Assembly: GCA_964035545.1 (NCBI GenBank)
Contig: OZ037772.1
Coordinates: 6,912,389-6,976,388, forward strand
DNA: 64,000 bases
Reading direction: 5' to 3'
DNA from: Bugula neritina
Lineage: Eukaryota; Bryozoa; Gymnolaemata; Cheilostomatida; Bugulidae
Part shown: positions 47,689 through 60,704 of the stretch, one piece after another
Numbering within the stretch: position 1 is the first letter of the stretch
Layout: every line of letters begins with the position of its first letter
Program-made: the position numbers and the translations under genes
Notes under the pieces: model-generated
Seen by the model: only the letters and a program-made list of their open reading frames with translations
What the model was told of the DNA's origin: nothing
Databases searched by the model: none

Positions 47689-50600
47689 TAGGTGAGACGA
47701 GAGAAAAGAGAGTGCTTTTTCCAGATATATAAGTCTTTATTAGGTAGCGAGTATCTCATAATCTTTATCCTATGGCCATACTCAGTGAGCTCCAGTGGTA
47801 CACTGATTGTATACAGGAAATTTGCCTCTGTATATACTCTAAAAACTGCAGCACAAATTTCGGAGCTTCGAAAATTGGACATGTTCGAATTCTAAAATAT
47901 TCTACTGATCTTTGGCCGAAATTTGAACCACCAAACTTTGGGTGCAGCTATTGGACGCCCACACTTCGGTACCTTCCAACTTTTGGTCAAATATCGGTTA
48001 ACAGTACACAAAAAAAACTGGACAAGCAAAACAAATAATTACGTCATGGGGCTAAAAATTAACTATACTAATAGTAGTTGAAGTATTCAGAAAATCAGGC
48101 CGAGAGTTTAACAATGAAATTACTGTTGGTTGATGTATTCTAGCACACGCTCCCCCTATCAAAAGCTACCCCCTTGTCAATAAAAATAAAATAACAAAAC
48201 AAAATTGACCTTTCACCCAAATGAAAATAAAACTCACACTAATACACAATACACAATAACATACTAATATACAAGAAAAAATGCTAACTATGTCAAAACA
48301 GTCTACAACCAGTAACAGGCAAGATTAAAAACCAAATAAAATTAAAACAAATTGTACATATGGAAATGATATTCGCACACACACAGAAGGAAAAATGTCA
48401 ATAACCTTTCCTTTCTAAGCAACAGACACGCTGTTTGATGTAGGCCCGCTCGTTTTCACAGCGACGCATATGTCACCTTAGGTTGTGTACTTCTTCTTTG
48501 AGCTCCGCATCAACTGCCCCTTCATCCAGGATGGTTTGTTCCTCTCCCACAGAAAGCTGGAGGTCTACGGGATTAGAAACAGACTCACCTGAAGTGATGA
48601 GGAAGTAGAATTCATTTTTTTAGGACCCCTTAGGCTAATACTAGCAGTACCAGGGTCCTGGTCTAGTGTGGAAAGGACTGGAGTCAGAACGACTCTGCCC
48701 TGCCTCGTCATATTCCATGCTAGAATATGTAATAGACAGCATAGGCTGATTGACGCTGAATTTTCTTATGCCAAATTTTGGCATGCTCTTGTAAGGAGCC
48801 ATTCCATACACAGGAGGCTCAAGCATACCCAGGAAAGTTGCCAAATCTCCCTCCTGCTCCAGGAGATAGTCATGAAGAGGTTTGCAGTTGCAATGATTTT
48901 GTCTCGATATGACCAGCAGAGGAAGTCTGGCTAGACTCCAAAAATGGAGATCTAGCCCTAAAGAAATATCTGGCTGACTATTTGTTTATTGGTTTCAGCT
49001 TGTAGTGACTCCCATGTAGTAGATTTCAAAGTCAGAGAAAGCTTTTCTGTTCATAGTTAAATTTGGAATGAAAATGACTAAACCGAGTGTTGCTAGAATT
49101 TCATATGACAACCCCGCAGTCACATGTCTGGTTACCTAATTCCTTAAATTTTGGAGAGACAACTGTGACAATTAGAGTTTCTCCAACCTCTAAGGCTGTT
49201 TCGTAGTAACTCCATGGAAATTTCTTACACTTCCAAGGTTATTCCGAGTATGAAATTTGGAGCATTTACACGTACTGAGCGCAGTACTTCTCCCTGCTTG
49301 TCTCTTCCTTCTTTGTAGTTCCAGGTGGCAACAATGGTGGTCAGTCAGGTAGCCAAGGGTCTTTTAATACATAGGCCTCTCTCTAGATCTGCTTTGATAA
49401 CCTGAGGTAATAAAACACATGTTGGTTCTGGGCCCTGGCTACTCTGGAGGCTGATGCATCTGCAACAGCCAAGGCGTCTGCCCTCCGTGTGAAGTTATCC
49501 ATGAGCACCAGAAACTAGGTGCTTGCTCTGGCAGATAACAGCATAGGTCTGATTATATCTACCCCCACTATTTGCCACGGTCGACCAGTGTACAACCGGC
49601 ATCGACCAGTGGTTTCGGTAAAGCGGCCGTGTTCGCTAGCTTGGCAGACCTTGCATTGCCGTATCTGCAGTCGCACATCCTGAGTCATTCCAGGCCAGTA
49701 CCACGGCAGCTGTAGACGTCTGATGACCCAACTTGCCCCAGCATGGGCCTGTTTATGGGTGTCCTAGATCAACTCTCGTCAAAAAGCGCGTGGACAAGAC
49801 ACCTGTTCTCTTTTCTGGTGACGGGTGTCAGCTGCCAGCAAAATGGTCAGTAGGCCATCCTGATTGATCTTCAGGAAGCCCCAGCAATGGCAGAGATGTT
49901 GGAACTCAACATTTCCCTGTTGCTGCTGCTCCTCGCTAGATCGTTGTCACTTCTTCTTGGCCTGGGAGATGCCAGCAACCGCACCTGTTAGCATCTCCTT
50001 TAGTCAGCACAGCTTCTTGAAGTTTTGGCACGTAGTGGGGTTAACAATGTCTGAGTGGGTTTCGAACCAAAGATTGCTGTGCTCCCAGCTATAGACGCCT
50101 CCTCCCGCAACTGCTCCTTAACGTCAAAGCGAACGGGTCTCTCTCTATGTGCAGGAACTGCTTACTGTCCTCCTCTGACCGGCAACTCATACCGTCGGCA
50201 TTCTTGTGCTTCTCTCCACCACAATGCTCTATCCCGTAGGAGAACTCAGCAAGGATCTTCAACCAACAAGCCACCTTACTCAAAAGTTCAGAATGCTTAC
50301 ACAGCCACATCAGTGATGCATGGCCTGTTTGTAATCTGAACGTTCTCCAATACAAATGTGGCCAAAAGTGCTTGACTGTCTTGACTACCGCTTGGAGCTT
50401 ATTCTTAGCGGTGCAGTAGTTCTTCTCTGTGGTCGAGAGAGTTTTGTTATAGTAAGTCACTACCAGCTCTGTTTCACACTGGACTTGGGACAGGGCAGTC
50501 CTGCGGATATACTCCTGGGCCGAGTCTGAGTATGCCAAGATGAGTGCTTCCACCAGCCGGTCCTTTAGATGATCGAATGCCCGTCGCTTCTCCGGTGTTC

Positions 50601-50968
50601 ACTGCCACCAGACCCCCTTGGCAGTTAGTCGATTGGAAAGCTGCGCCATTCCCGGTATATACTATAAAAATTAGAGCATGCCAAATTTCAGAGCTCAGAA
50701 ATTTAGCGCGCTCCAATTTTCAAAATATTCTACCGATCTTCACCGAAAATTTAACACTGGAACTTTAGGCGCACCTATGAGAGGCCCCAATTTTGGTACC
50801 TTCTGACTTTTGGTCAAAAATTGGTTTCCAGCACACAAAAAAGTAGACAGGTAAAAGCAAACAATAATTTACACCAGTGGCTTACCTATATTAATAGTAG
50901 TTAAATTATTCAGAAAATTACGCCAAAAGTTTAACAATGCAATTGCACTCAATTAATGTGTTCTAGCA
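47689..50968 (-). mobile_element. Ty3/gypsy retroelement, internally deleted, with two LTRs
   Basis: Left segment 47689-48145 and right segment about 50656-50968 are similar (for example 'aaatattctac', 'cttttggtca', and ends 'gtattctagca' and 'gtgttctagca'), and behave as LTRs of a minus-strand element. The left (3') LTR is about 457 bp, starts TG on the minus strand, contains AATAAAG at about 47740 and is preceded by a purine tract (minus 'agggggagcgtg'). The right (5') LTR lacks about 140 bp and runs straight into the end of reverse transcriptase, so the primer site, gag, protease and most of RT are deleted. Target-site duplications could not be assigned with confidence. Confidence 0.8.
49380..50655 (-). 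pseudogene. gypsy pol remnant: RT end, RNase H, integrase
   Basis: RNase H: ILAYSDSAQEYIRRTALSQV, VVTYYNKTLSTTEKNY and HASLMWLCKH (50560-50280), then FSYGIEHCGGEKHKNADGM. Integrase readable at 49700-49400 with YWPGMTQDVR, CKVCQ (zinc-binding end) and PWQIVGVDI. Several frameshifts and stops. It resembles the plus-strand fragment at 42878-45430 closely enough to be the same or a sister family. Confidence 0.8.
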
Positions 50969-53521
50969 CTTTCCAGAATATAATGTAATGATAACTTCCA
51001 AAATTATTATTATTATTATATTATTACAATGATGTTTGGCTAGCTTGGATAATACACACAGTATTAGAATTTTATTGTACTCAAAACACTTTAAATAATA
51101 AAGTAACGTCTCAACTAGAAAGAGTAAACAAAACAACTGACTTTAAAATGTGCTTTTTCGACAATAAAGAAAAACCCTAGAGCAATTTTTCATTTCATTA
51201 AAATATATGTTCAAATTTTGCCATCTACAAAAAAAAAGAGGAAAGAAAGTTTTCAAATCTCCTAATTTCTGAAGGCCAAAACTAATGCTACTCGGTCGGT
51301 GTGAAGTGTTATAAGTCTCTCAATCTCAGTTTATGTGTGCAAAATAAGATAAGGCTACATGATTGGAGCCCTTAGACATAACTTTCCTCTTCTGTTGTAA
51401 TAGCTATTTCTAGATCATTAGCAGGATTTGCTCATACACCACAGTTTTTAATTACAAACGTTGCAGACATTTCTTGTAGCTCAACTACTTGTATCAGTTT
51501 TTTAAAAGCCACCATTGTATTAATAACATTCATTATGAAGTAGTTAGAGTAACTGAAGAACTTTACATGCGCTATAGTCAGCTCAACAAATACAGCTAGT
51601 GATACTGTAAGAAGGACCAAATAGCACTTCAACTTCTGTGGTTTATTAACAACTGATCATTAACAGATAACCTGGAATAATTAACTTTCCTAAACAGTTG
51701 GTAAGTTACTACAATATTACCTGTGCAATCGTATCCATCAATCTCACACTCAAAGCAAATCAGTTTATCACATTTCTTGCAAGCTCTCACCAGAACCTCT
51801 TTATGATGTTCACATGTAGGTTGATGGAAGTTTGTTGGTGAGCTCTTGTAAATATCAATGCCCAACTACTTTGTGGGCCTCACCAAGAAATATCTTATGG
51901 ACCTATAGCAATATTATAAAAAGAAACTTAAAATAACATATCTACATTGGCAAAATTATAAAAGAATCAAATTCATTAACACATGTACATATCCATACAT
52001 CAAAACCTGTACTATAGCATGTTATTGAGTTCACTCATATATTATTTTGTCTGTAACGCAAGTGGAATCATAAATAATATTTCAATAATTTCAATGAATC
52101 AATTTGGAGATACAGTAGTTGAACTATACCTGCTGATGTTGAATACAAAACATAACTTCACACTTCACACAGTAGCATGTAGCTATTTGACCTTGACATC
52201 CATGAGCTGTACAATACAGCGTACCAGAATCATCAGTTTCTCGGACAGCCTTCAGTAAACCTTCAAACTCTAGTGAGACGTAAACTTCCCTGTAACATAT
52301 TATCGAGTTAAGTATACAGCTTTCAAACATTTGTACGTGCAAGACACTTAAATAATATCTTACTTGTAATTAGCTACAGCCCATCCTATAATCACTTGTT
52401 GGCTCTATATAATTGTTTAAAATCGGAATTTCTGACAAGGTTATTTTAAATTACTCAATATATAGTTAAGCAACTCACGCAAAGACAACTTGGTGTAGCA
52501 ATTTCAAAAAAGATTAATATAGAGTTTAACGCTTTGTACTAAACTTTCAGCAGATACTTTTTCAGTTCTCCCAAATACTGCCTCTATATCTCCCCCTACA
52601 GGTGTTTAAAAGGTTATAGTATAATTTGTAATATGGGCTATATAGGAAAAAACATGTATGCTGTACATAACACTCACCCACAAGTTTTAATAGGGCAGGT
52701 CACAGATTTATGTTTACTGTAATGTCCTTGAATACAACTCAAACAGAATACATGCTGACAAGGCAGCTCTCTTGGATCTCTCATGTCATCTCTTTTAGAG
52801 ACACAATAACCACACTCATACCATTCTGGTAGTTGCTGGGCAGCCATCTTTATTATTCTCTAAACTATGTTACCAAAGAACTGACATTACTTTAAATAGT
52901 TTTTAGCTTGCACATGTTTTACCTGTTACTATAACAACAGAAAATCTTAAAAACTCACCTTTTTAGATTTTGGATCAAATTACACTAAGTATAGGAACAT
53001 ACTGATGCACTTGACTGCATGTGCATTGAGTGAATAAGAAACTGTAAAAGGTGGTTTTTTTTGAAAATAATGTAATAAAAAGAAACTGCTTTTTACATAT
53101 TATGTATTGATTGCACAATTCGTGGAGTGTTAACTATGTAAACACATAATTAGCACTCTAATTTCTAATACTATAGAAGTTGGATCATTAGTATTTGGTC
53201 CTCACACATTGAGCTTGTATATAACTGAATTATATGGGGATTCCTGATTTAAAAGTGGATATATATAAAGTTTGGTAGAATTAACCAATAACAGTATGTT
53301 ACAGCCAAATTATCTTTTTTTATTAGCAAGTGTTGTAAAAAATATTATTCAATTATTCAACCCCCCCCCCCTCCATATGACTATATATAACAGTTCTTAT
53401 AGATGACATAGCATATTCATGTTATATAAATTTGTATTGAGTTAAGTTATACAAACAAACTTTGTCACTAACATTACATTACCATTTTTTTTGTTATTAC
53501 AAAAAATCTTATAGCTTTGCT

Positions 53522-53887
<366 letters not shown>

Positions 53888-54089
53888 TTTTGCAACTTCA
53901 AAGAAATGTTTGTGCTACTAGTGAACAGAATAAATAAAAGGTGTTATATAAACCATGCAACAAATTAAAGTACACTAATTACTCCCAGCACTGCTAGTGA
54001 AAGATAATTTTCTGTATTTAGTCTTTAAACAATAGCCCAGCTTTAAAATATACAAATACAAAAAAATTAAAAGAGAAACAATAAGTACA

Positions 54090-54122
54090 TTAATACCCTT
54101 CTGGTAGTTTTTGAGCAGCCAT
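54090..54122 (-). pseudogene. relic of a TRIM RING-exon start
   Basis: Minus strand ATG at 54122 gives MAAQKLPEGY then TAA, matching MAAQQLPEWY of genes 2 and 3. The remainder of the RING exon is absent. It marks a deleted copy between genes 3 and 5. Confidence 0.7.
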
Positions 54123-55905
54123 TAATAATGGATGTATAAATCAAGGAGTTTGAGTAACTTCATGCAGTATAAACTTTATTTTTACAAAATCACATGATGC
54201 AAATATATCGCCTACCAGAAGGCAGGTCCTCTACATATAAAAAGTTTAAAATGTGCACTTGTACAATACTGCATGCTCTAAACTAACCCTGTTATCCCTT
54301 AGAAGAAAAACTATGCTCAACAAATTTTCAGTAGACTGTAATAATTATGAGCATATGCTACTCTGTATTTTACAATATAGAAGTGGAGCTTTTTGCAGTA
54401 AAATAAGTTGTAGAAAACAACTACTGTTAAGTAAACTGTGTTAAGAGTTGTCATATATATTTAAAAGACTTTCATTAAGACTTAACTATATCAGCACCTT
54501 GTTCTATTCTATTAAAATACTCACCTTTATTTCTCTTACAGTAGCTGTTCTAACTCGTAATCAAGTTTGAACACAAATCAATGCAGCTACTGAAATGTCA
54601 AGTATGCAGTTTCAGTTTATCAATTACATTGTAGCCTCAGCTTCAAATATTATACTATACTATATGATGATCTATTAGAGTAATATTAGAGGGTTATATC
54701 AATCTCTGGTAATCAGGCCAAATAGGGATGCCCCTTTACCATAATGATTATTGTTCTTGTTCAAATACTGTATTGAGAACTATGTCGCTTTGGCAAGCAA
54801 ATTATGTGTTTGCCTATAGATGCAAGATAAATGTAAGTCAACAGCCAAAAACACTATAGCCTCTTTTGTTGCTTTTATTCTCAATTATTTGAAGTACTCC
54901 TTTGCATAAATCTGAAGATATGTCAACCCCATTGATAATACTTTGCTCATCACTTAAATACCCCGTCAATAAGACTAGCACCTGCTAGCCCATTTGCAAG
55001 TAGTAGCATCTCAGTAATAAATAACATAATCAGCATATTGGAGCAAATCATCTATACATTGTATCGGTAAACTAATTGGTATGACATTGCATAACTTTCA
55101 GTCATGACTCATGCAAGTCTAATTGGTCAGCTTTTGATGCATCCACAGTAACTACCAGTTTCATTGTCAATAGTTCTGGTGTGAGTGAAATATTTTAATG
55201 CAGTTAAGTATAGCATGTGAAGTGTAGAAATTAGAAGACGTGTCACACAGTTTATCTACAGCAAACCCTGCATGGGTTTTGTAAATATATGTTTTGTAAA
55301 GTATTGAGATATTTAAAGCCCAGTAGGGTTTGCAATGAACATTTAGACACAAAAATTTCAACCTCATGCTCTAGTATATCAAATATTTATTTGAATAAAT
55401 AAAACCAAGACATTACTAAAATATTATTAAGATAAGTCGTGTGGATTAAAATATATTTTCTACAAACAGTTGCTTCTGTGAAAAATCATTGTCCAAATAT
55501 ATTTAAGTGAACTGAGTTTTGCGCTATCTAAAGTATGCATGAGTTGAACTCAAATTATCTTTAATGTGCTTGTAAGTGTTTAATTAGACATAAATAATGT
55601 AACAAATTATATATAATGTACTACTAGTCTCTTTAATATGCAGACACTATAGGTAATAATCAAACTTTCTCATGGTGAAACTACAAATATTTTGACGGCA
55701 TAATCATTGTGGGTTTTGGTAATAGTATCATAATATTCCTGACAAATGACACAAAATCAACAAGAAATTGCTACATATAAGTAGAATAAAACAATGAATA
55801 TAGTAAAAAGTTTACATTTGTGGTGTATTTTACAGTTCTATAACAGTTTATAATCAGCTCTCTTTATACTGCACTTCAAACAAGCGAAGTGGAACAGCTA
55901 ATATG

Positions 55906-55976
55906 TCATCTTGAAAAACCGATTAATCCAACTAACTTTGGTAATTTTTCATGAACCAGCTTTTTGAGTAAAGTAC
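55906..55976 (-). pseudogene. extra terminal exon of the TRIM family, frameshifted
   Basis: Acceptor 'acag' then GTLLKKLVHEKLPKLVGLIG, closely related to the terminal exons of genes 3 and 5, ending early at TGA. In another frame the sequence goes on (DDILAVPLRLFE), so a small deletion destroyed the propeller end. It lies downstream of gene 5's own terminal exon; it may be a relic of the deleted copy or an alternative last exon. Confidence 0.7.
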
Positions 55977-56105
55977 CTGTAAATTACAAAGAAATTTTTT
56001 CAGGTTGTGTAAGCCAGTATTCTGAGCAGTTCTACCATTTCTGTAACCCAATATTTCCTTATGCATACTTCTTCATATTTTGGATCGCTCCAGAGACCAA
56101 GTTTG

Positions 56106-56190
<85 letters not shown>
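56106..56190. repeat. (TA)n microsatellite
   Basis: About 42 TA units with one TACA interruption near the start. Confidence 0.95.
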
Positions 56191-56193
<3 letters not shown>

Positions 56194-56411
56194 AAACTAA
56201 GAGATAATTTATATCATTTATTGTTACAATTGATATTTATCATAGACAGTTTCAATATATTGATTTGTTATACTTCTTTTTTAAAAAAAAGTAAGACATG
56301 AACTAGCAGTTTCAAGCCAATGCATCAGCCCAAATTGAAAGGAGAAATTGAAGAATAATTTAATAATTTTACAATAATATATATTTGGTCATGCGTGCAT
56401 CCATATTCCTT

Positions 56412-59400
56412 TCAATTTGTTCTAAACAGACGTAGCATCTTCTCACTCCAACAAGATAGAGCTAATATGTCATCTTTCACACTGATAGCTCCAACAATCT
56501 TTGGTAGCTTGTCATGAATCAGTTTTTCGAGTAGATTACCTGAAAATATACAACAAGCTTTGTACAAACCCTGCCAATATTTTATATAAAAAAAATTGGT
56601 GCATATTCATACACTTTTGAATTTATATAAGCAAAACTTCTACATTTAAAAATTGATATGCATTTTATGCACAATTATAGGATTTCAAAGTTCCTTAGAT
56701 AGCTTCTCGTGTAACTTCTCTATGCAAATTCAAAAAACTTTCAGAGTTATAGTTTTGCTAAGCAACAATTAATTGTAAAAAAGTTCTTAATGTATTATGT
56801 GATAACTGTTACATGGATTTAAACATATATAAACACATATATAACTAGATATGATTTTGCCCTTTTGCAGCTTCCGAAACAATAACTGAAAGTAAAGCGC
56901 AAAATTTCTACTATCTCAAACGGCTTCTTCAAGTTGTAACATGCGTGAGTCAAACTTTTTCATGAACATATATTTTGATGCAAAAGAAATTTTATTTTAA
57001 AAACCAATCACTTTGATGTGATTTTAATAAATAAAAAAGGCCAAGTTCCTATTTTTTGTGTCAAAGTATCTCGACAAGCTATATCTAGGTGTTTATAAAC
57101 CTCAGCACTACCATAATCAGTTAAAATAGTTAGAATTTAATGCAAAAAACAAAGCATACAACTTTCATCATTATTATATATACCTAATTATGGCTTTTGC
57201 ACAGTGTAATGTATTGTAGAAAGAGCTTACCTTTAGGTGAAATGATGTAAACAGCTTGTACGTTGTTTGCACAAACATAAATGAGACCATGAGAATCTGT
57301 CCAGACACCATATCCTTCTGTTACACCATCACATGTCCAGACTGTAGTCAGCTTCCCATTCTCTACTTTGTACTTGATCAGTTTATCTCCACCAACTCCT
57401 AGCAGATGACCATCTGGTAAAAAGTGTAGACCAACTGGATACACATTAGGATGAATAGTCTCTTTCTGTTTAGTAATGAAGTCATAGATGATCAGCTGTT
57501 TAGTATCTGGATGATTCACCACAACATATCTGTCAGAGACTGCCATTACTGCTGCAATAGTATCTGCTCTATCAAACTGAAACAGTTGTTGTCTCTTTGT
57601 GATGTCACCAGCTAAACACATCTCTACCTTAGATATGTCCCCTTCTCTGTGTAGAATGAAGACATTCTGAGGAGTCTCAATCACTCCTGATACTCTCTTC
57701 TCACTTGCACTGTATTCACTCAGCTCATTACCATCTCTACTCAGTAACTGTATTCCATTATGTGTACCTATGAGTATGTCACCTTCCTGTCTGTGATTGG
57801 CTGAAAAACACCACCCACTTGTCTCATGTTCAGATATGAATGTCAGTGAAGAAGGAACTGTTACTAGACTGATGTTCAGCAGTCTACTTGCGTCCTCACC
57901 TTCAATATATGATGTAAAACGGGTCATTTATGTATGTATGCATCTGACAAGTCATTCTTATGCAAAATAATGTTGCAAGCTTATTTTAAATTTATTAAGT
58001 AGACTAGCAACTTTGAAAATAATAGTTTGACCTAGTTTTTACAGCATGCTTTTCAAATTATTATTCAAATTGAAAGCCGTCTACAGTTTTGGTATTATCA
58101 ACATTTATAAAAAATTTAAAACATCACTGTCTCATTGTTATAATATATTGTGGTTTTATATTATCATTGTCATATAGCAGTAACTCAGTTAAATTTATAA
58201 TAATCTGTATCTGTTTTTGGTTACATTGACAAAGAAGATTTTGTTCATAAAAAGAAAATATTGCAGATGTTATGACTGCTAGTTTTCAGCAAAAGATTCT
58301 AACATAGAGGTTGACCAAGAATGAAACAATTGTATTCCATATCACATGTGCTCATGCAGCAACAACACTTCACTGTTGTACTCTATATCCCAAGATATGA
58401 TGTATACTCAAATATTATTGAACACTAGTGTAATAAGCACATTTTTATCAAGTGATATTGGTTTACTATATAAAATGCCTGGCAGATCACTCACACTGCA
58501 CTTAGGTTGTTATTCTAACATGTCTTTAGGAGTTAAGTATTTTCTCCTTAAGTGAGCAGTTAATTTATTTGATAAGCTTCGCTTGTATATAGTTGCAGTT
58601 AGTAAATATCAAATGCTTTGTTGAATATTATTTACATGCATAAGTTTTTCATTACAACTTTTGAGCTGCAAACATTCTGAGTAATGACTATTTAACATAA
58701 TTGAGATCATTATTCAAACATCTGCAGGCTATATTATACACACTATATTCTAATGTTTTGAACTATTTCTGTTTGAATTAATCTTTAGACAACTACTCTA
58801 TAAATTCATTATATTATTTTGCATATTTTATAGTCTTCGTATAATAAACCACAAGAAAAATATATTATATTCTCATTGTAAAGGTGTAGTAGCAATCACT
58901 TTGTATACTTGGGCTCTCTCAGGCCTTGTGGTTGACAAGGATTATCTTTTTTTGCAACCATTTTTATACTGAGATACCCTAATCAAAAATCTCACATTTA
59001 TATCAATTGTAAATATAGAGTGTCAGCTGCAGGAAACCAAAAGTTAGTAGAAAATAAATTTTTACTCTTTATTTTTGGTTGCATAAATTCCTGTAATTTA
59101 TATTTTATTTTCATACACTAATATTTAAACCATCTGAATTTATAATTTTTATCCAAATTTTCTTAATGTAGACTTTATCAAACATAATTTATTTAGGTTT
59201 TACGACCTATTATAGATCTGAAAGACTTTAAACATCTAGAATAAAGAGCGGTGAAACAACTCTATACAGCACACTGACACATTCGTGTAGATTCTAGTGC
59301 AACTATGATTTTATATAAAAACAACCAAAATCTTATATTATTGGCTGATTTTGAAATAGTTGCAAGACAATAAAAAAGAAAATCTTGTAGCTGTGTCTGT

Positions 59401-60611
59401 CCTAACAGATTTTGATAACAGGAACTGAAACTATGCTGAAGTTACAATAACTAGCTAATTGTTCCCAGTCTACACAGAGTTTTTGAATTGATAATTATTA
59501 ATTTGTATTACCATTTTTGCTATATAGTCTATTCGGTAAATTACTGTGCAGGACCTGCCAGAATATGGAAGGAGAGAAATAAAATATAATTCACTAACAA
59601 TATGCTTTATAACTTTATGACTTCATTAAAGAATTTTGAAATGAAGCAGATTTGCATAGCATACCTCTTATTTTTATTTGAAAAAAAAAACCTTTATATA
59701 CCTCAGAATGGCAAAATAATAGTTTTCTGTGTTAACAGCTTACCTGTGTGTATCAGAGTTGGTGGATCAGCAAGTTCACAATCATCAAGTTTATCCGCAT
59801 CATGTCTGTTCATCTCTTCTGTTATTCTCTTCTTCTGTCTGATCTTCTCAGTCACATGACCATCTTTTAGAAGACCAGTTAACTCAGCTTGAGTTTTTTT
59901 CAACCCATCTTCTTTTGTCATCAGCTTGGTGTGAAAGCCTTCAACATTAGCTGTCATTTTTCCTTTGTGGTTTATAACTTTGTCTATCATTCCTTGACTC
60001 TCCAGCCTTATTTTTTGTATCTGCATAAAATATATAACCAGTTTTTTACCATTTCTAATTGTCAACTGATTTCCAGAACATTGAGCAAAGATTTCCATGT
60101 TGACAATAACCATTATATTATTGTCTCTCAAATATATAAAACATGAAGCTTCATATAGGGATTTGTAAATAGTGAATGCAACCATATTTGAAAGTGTCAT
60201 GCAATCTGGTTAAATTTCTGGCATGTTTTTTGAAAACTTGTCTAGTAGATTTAAACACTGCTTAAGTTCATGAACGTTTTTGTCCTCTGAGAAGGCTAAT
60301 AATCTTATCATAATATGATCTGCCATTAGGTAATTCTTTGTTATGAAAAGAACATTTATTTTTATATTGAAATACTTCCAGAAAATAATTCCATAGAATG
60401 ACTGTACCCACCATCTCATCTCTAACTGTTTCTATCTCTGCTGCCATGGCTCCACACTTCTCTTCCTGAACATTTAACTCTTTCCACGCTTTCTTGTCCA
60501 GAAAATACACTTCATCTATCTTCTGTGATATTGTCTCTAGCTTCCCTCTGAGATATTCATTTACTTCAACTTTCAGGGATGTAAGAGACTTGAAGTCATG
60601 TTGACCTCCAT
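56412..60611 (-). CDS. TRIM-like protein gene 5, 3' part (coiled coil + beta-propeller)
   Basis: Minus-strand exons: 60611-60412, 60020-59744 (coiled coil), 57899-57231 (propeller), 56539-56412 (terminal, TGA). Lengths (200, 277, 669, 128) and phases equal those of genes 2 and 3. All are open with GT-AG boundaries. Propeller motifs (MAVSDRYVVVNHPDTK, GLHFLPDGHLLGVGGDKL) are well kept, and the terminal exon ends WSEKMLRLFRTN, as in gene 3. RING and B-box exons are not in the window; they should lie beyond 64000, because the intron upstream of 60611 is enlarged by a 3.2-kb element. The shared minus orientation and terminal-exon type show genes 3 and 5 form one subfamily, genes 1 and 2 another. 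The role as a TRIM E3/scaffold depends on unseen exons. Confidence 0.87.
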
Positions 60612-60704
60612 CTAAAATGTACAGCAAAATTTTATCACAGCGTTTTTTAATAATGACTGTATACATGAAAAACTATATCTTACTCTATTTTTGAACAAAG
60701 TATA

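Larger units (their letters stand above)
31977..52847 (-). pseudogene. TRIM-like gene 3, full exon set but frameshifted B-box2; 12-kb intron filled with mobile elements
   Basis: Minus-strand exons: RING 52847-52678, B-box1 52289-52130, B-box2 51902-51721, coiled coil 46330-46131 and 45781-45505, propeller 33479-32808, terminal 32104-31977. Lengths (170, 160, 182, 200, 277, 672, 128) and phases match gene 2, except that B-box2 has one extra base. Near 51860 the text 'gtagttgggcattgat' replaces 'gtggtggacattgat' of gene 2, so the incoming frame hits TGA. RING (MAAQQLPEWYECGYC) and the propeller are open. Either this copy is dead from B-box2 onward, or the base is an assembly error. If functional, it would be a RING E3 ligase-like TRIM protein. 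Introns hold a Polinton-like element plus gypsy debris (33.5-45.5 kb) and a second gypsy (46.4-51.0 kb), yet donors and acceptors remain intact. Confidence 0.82.
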
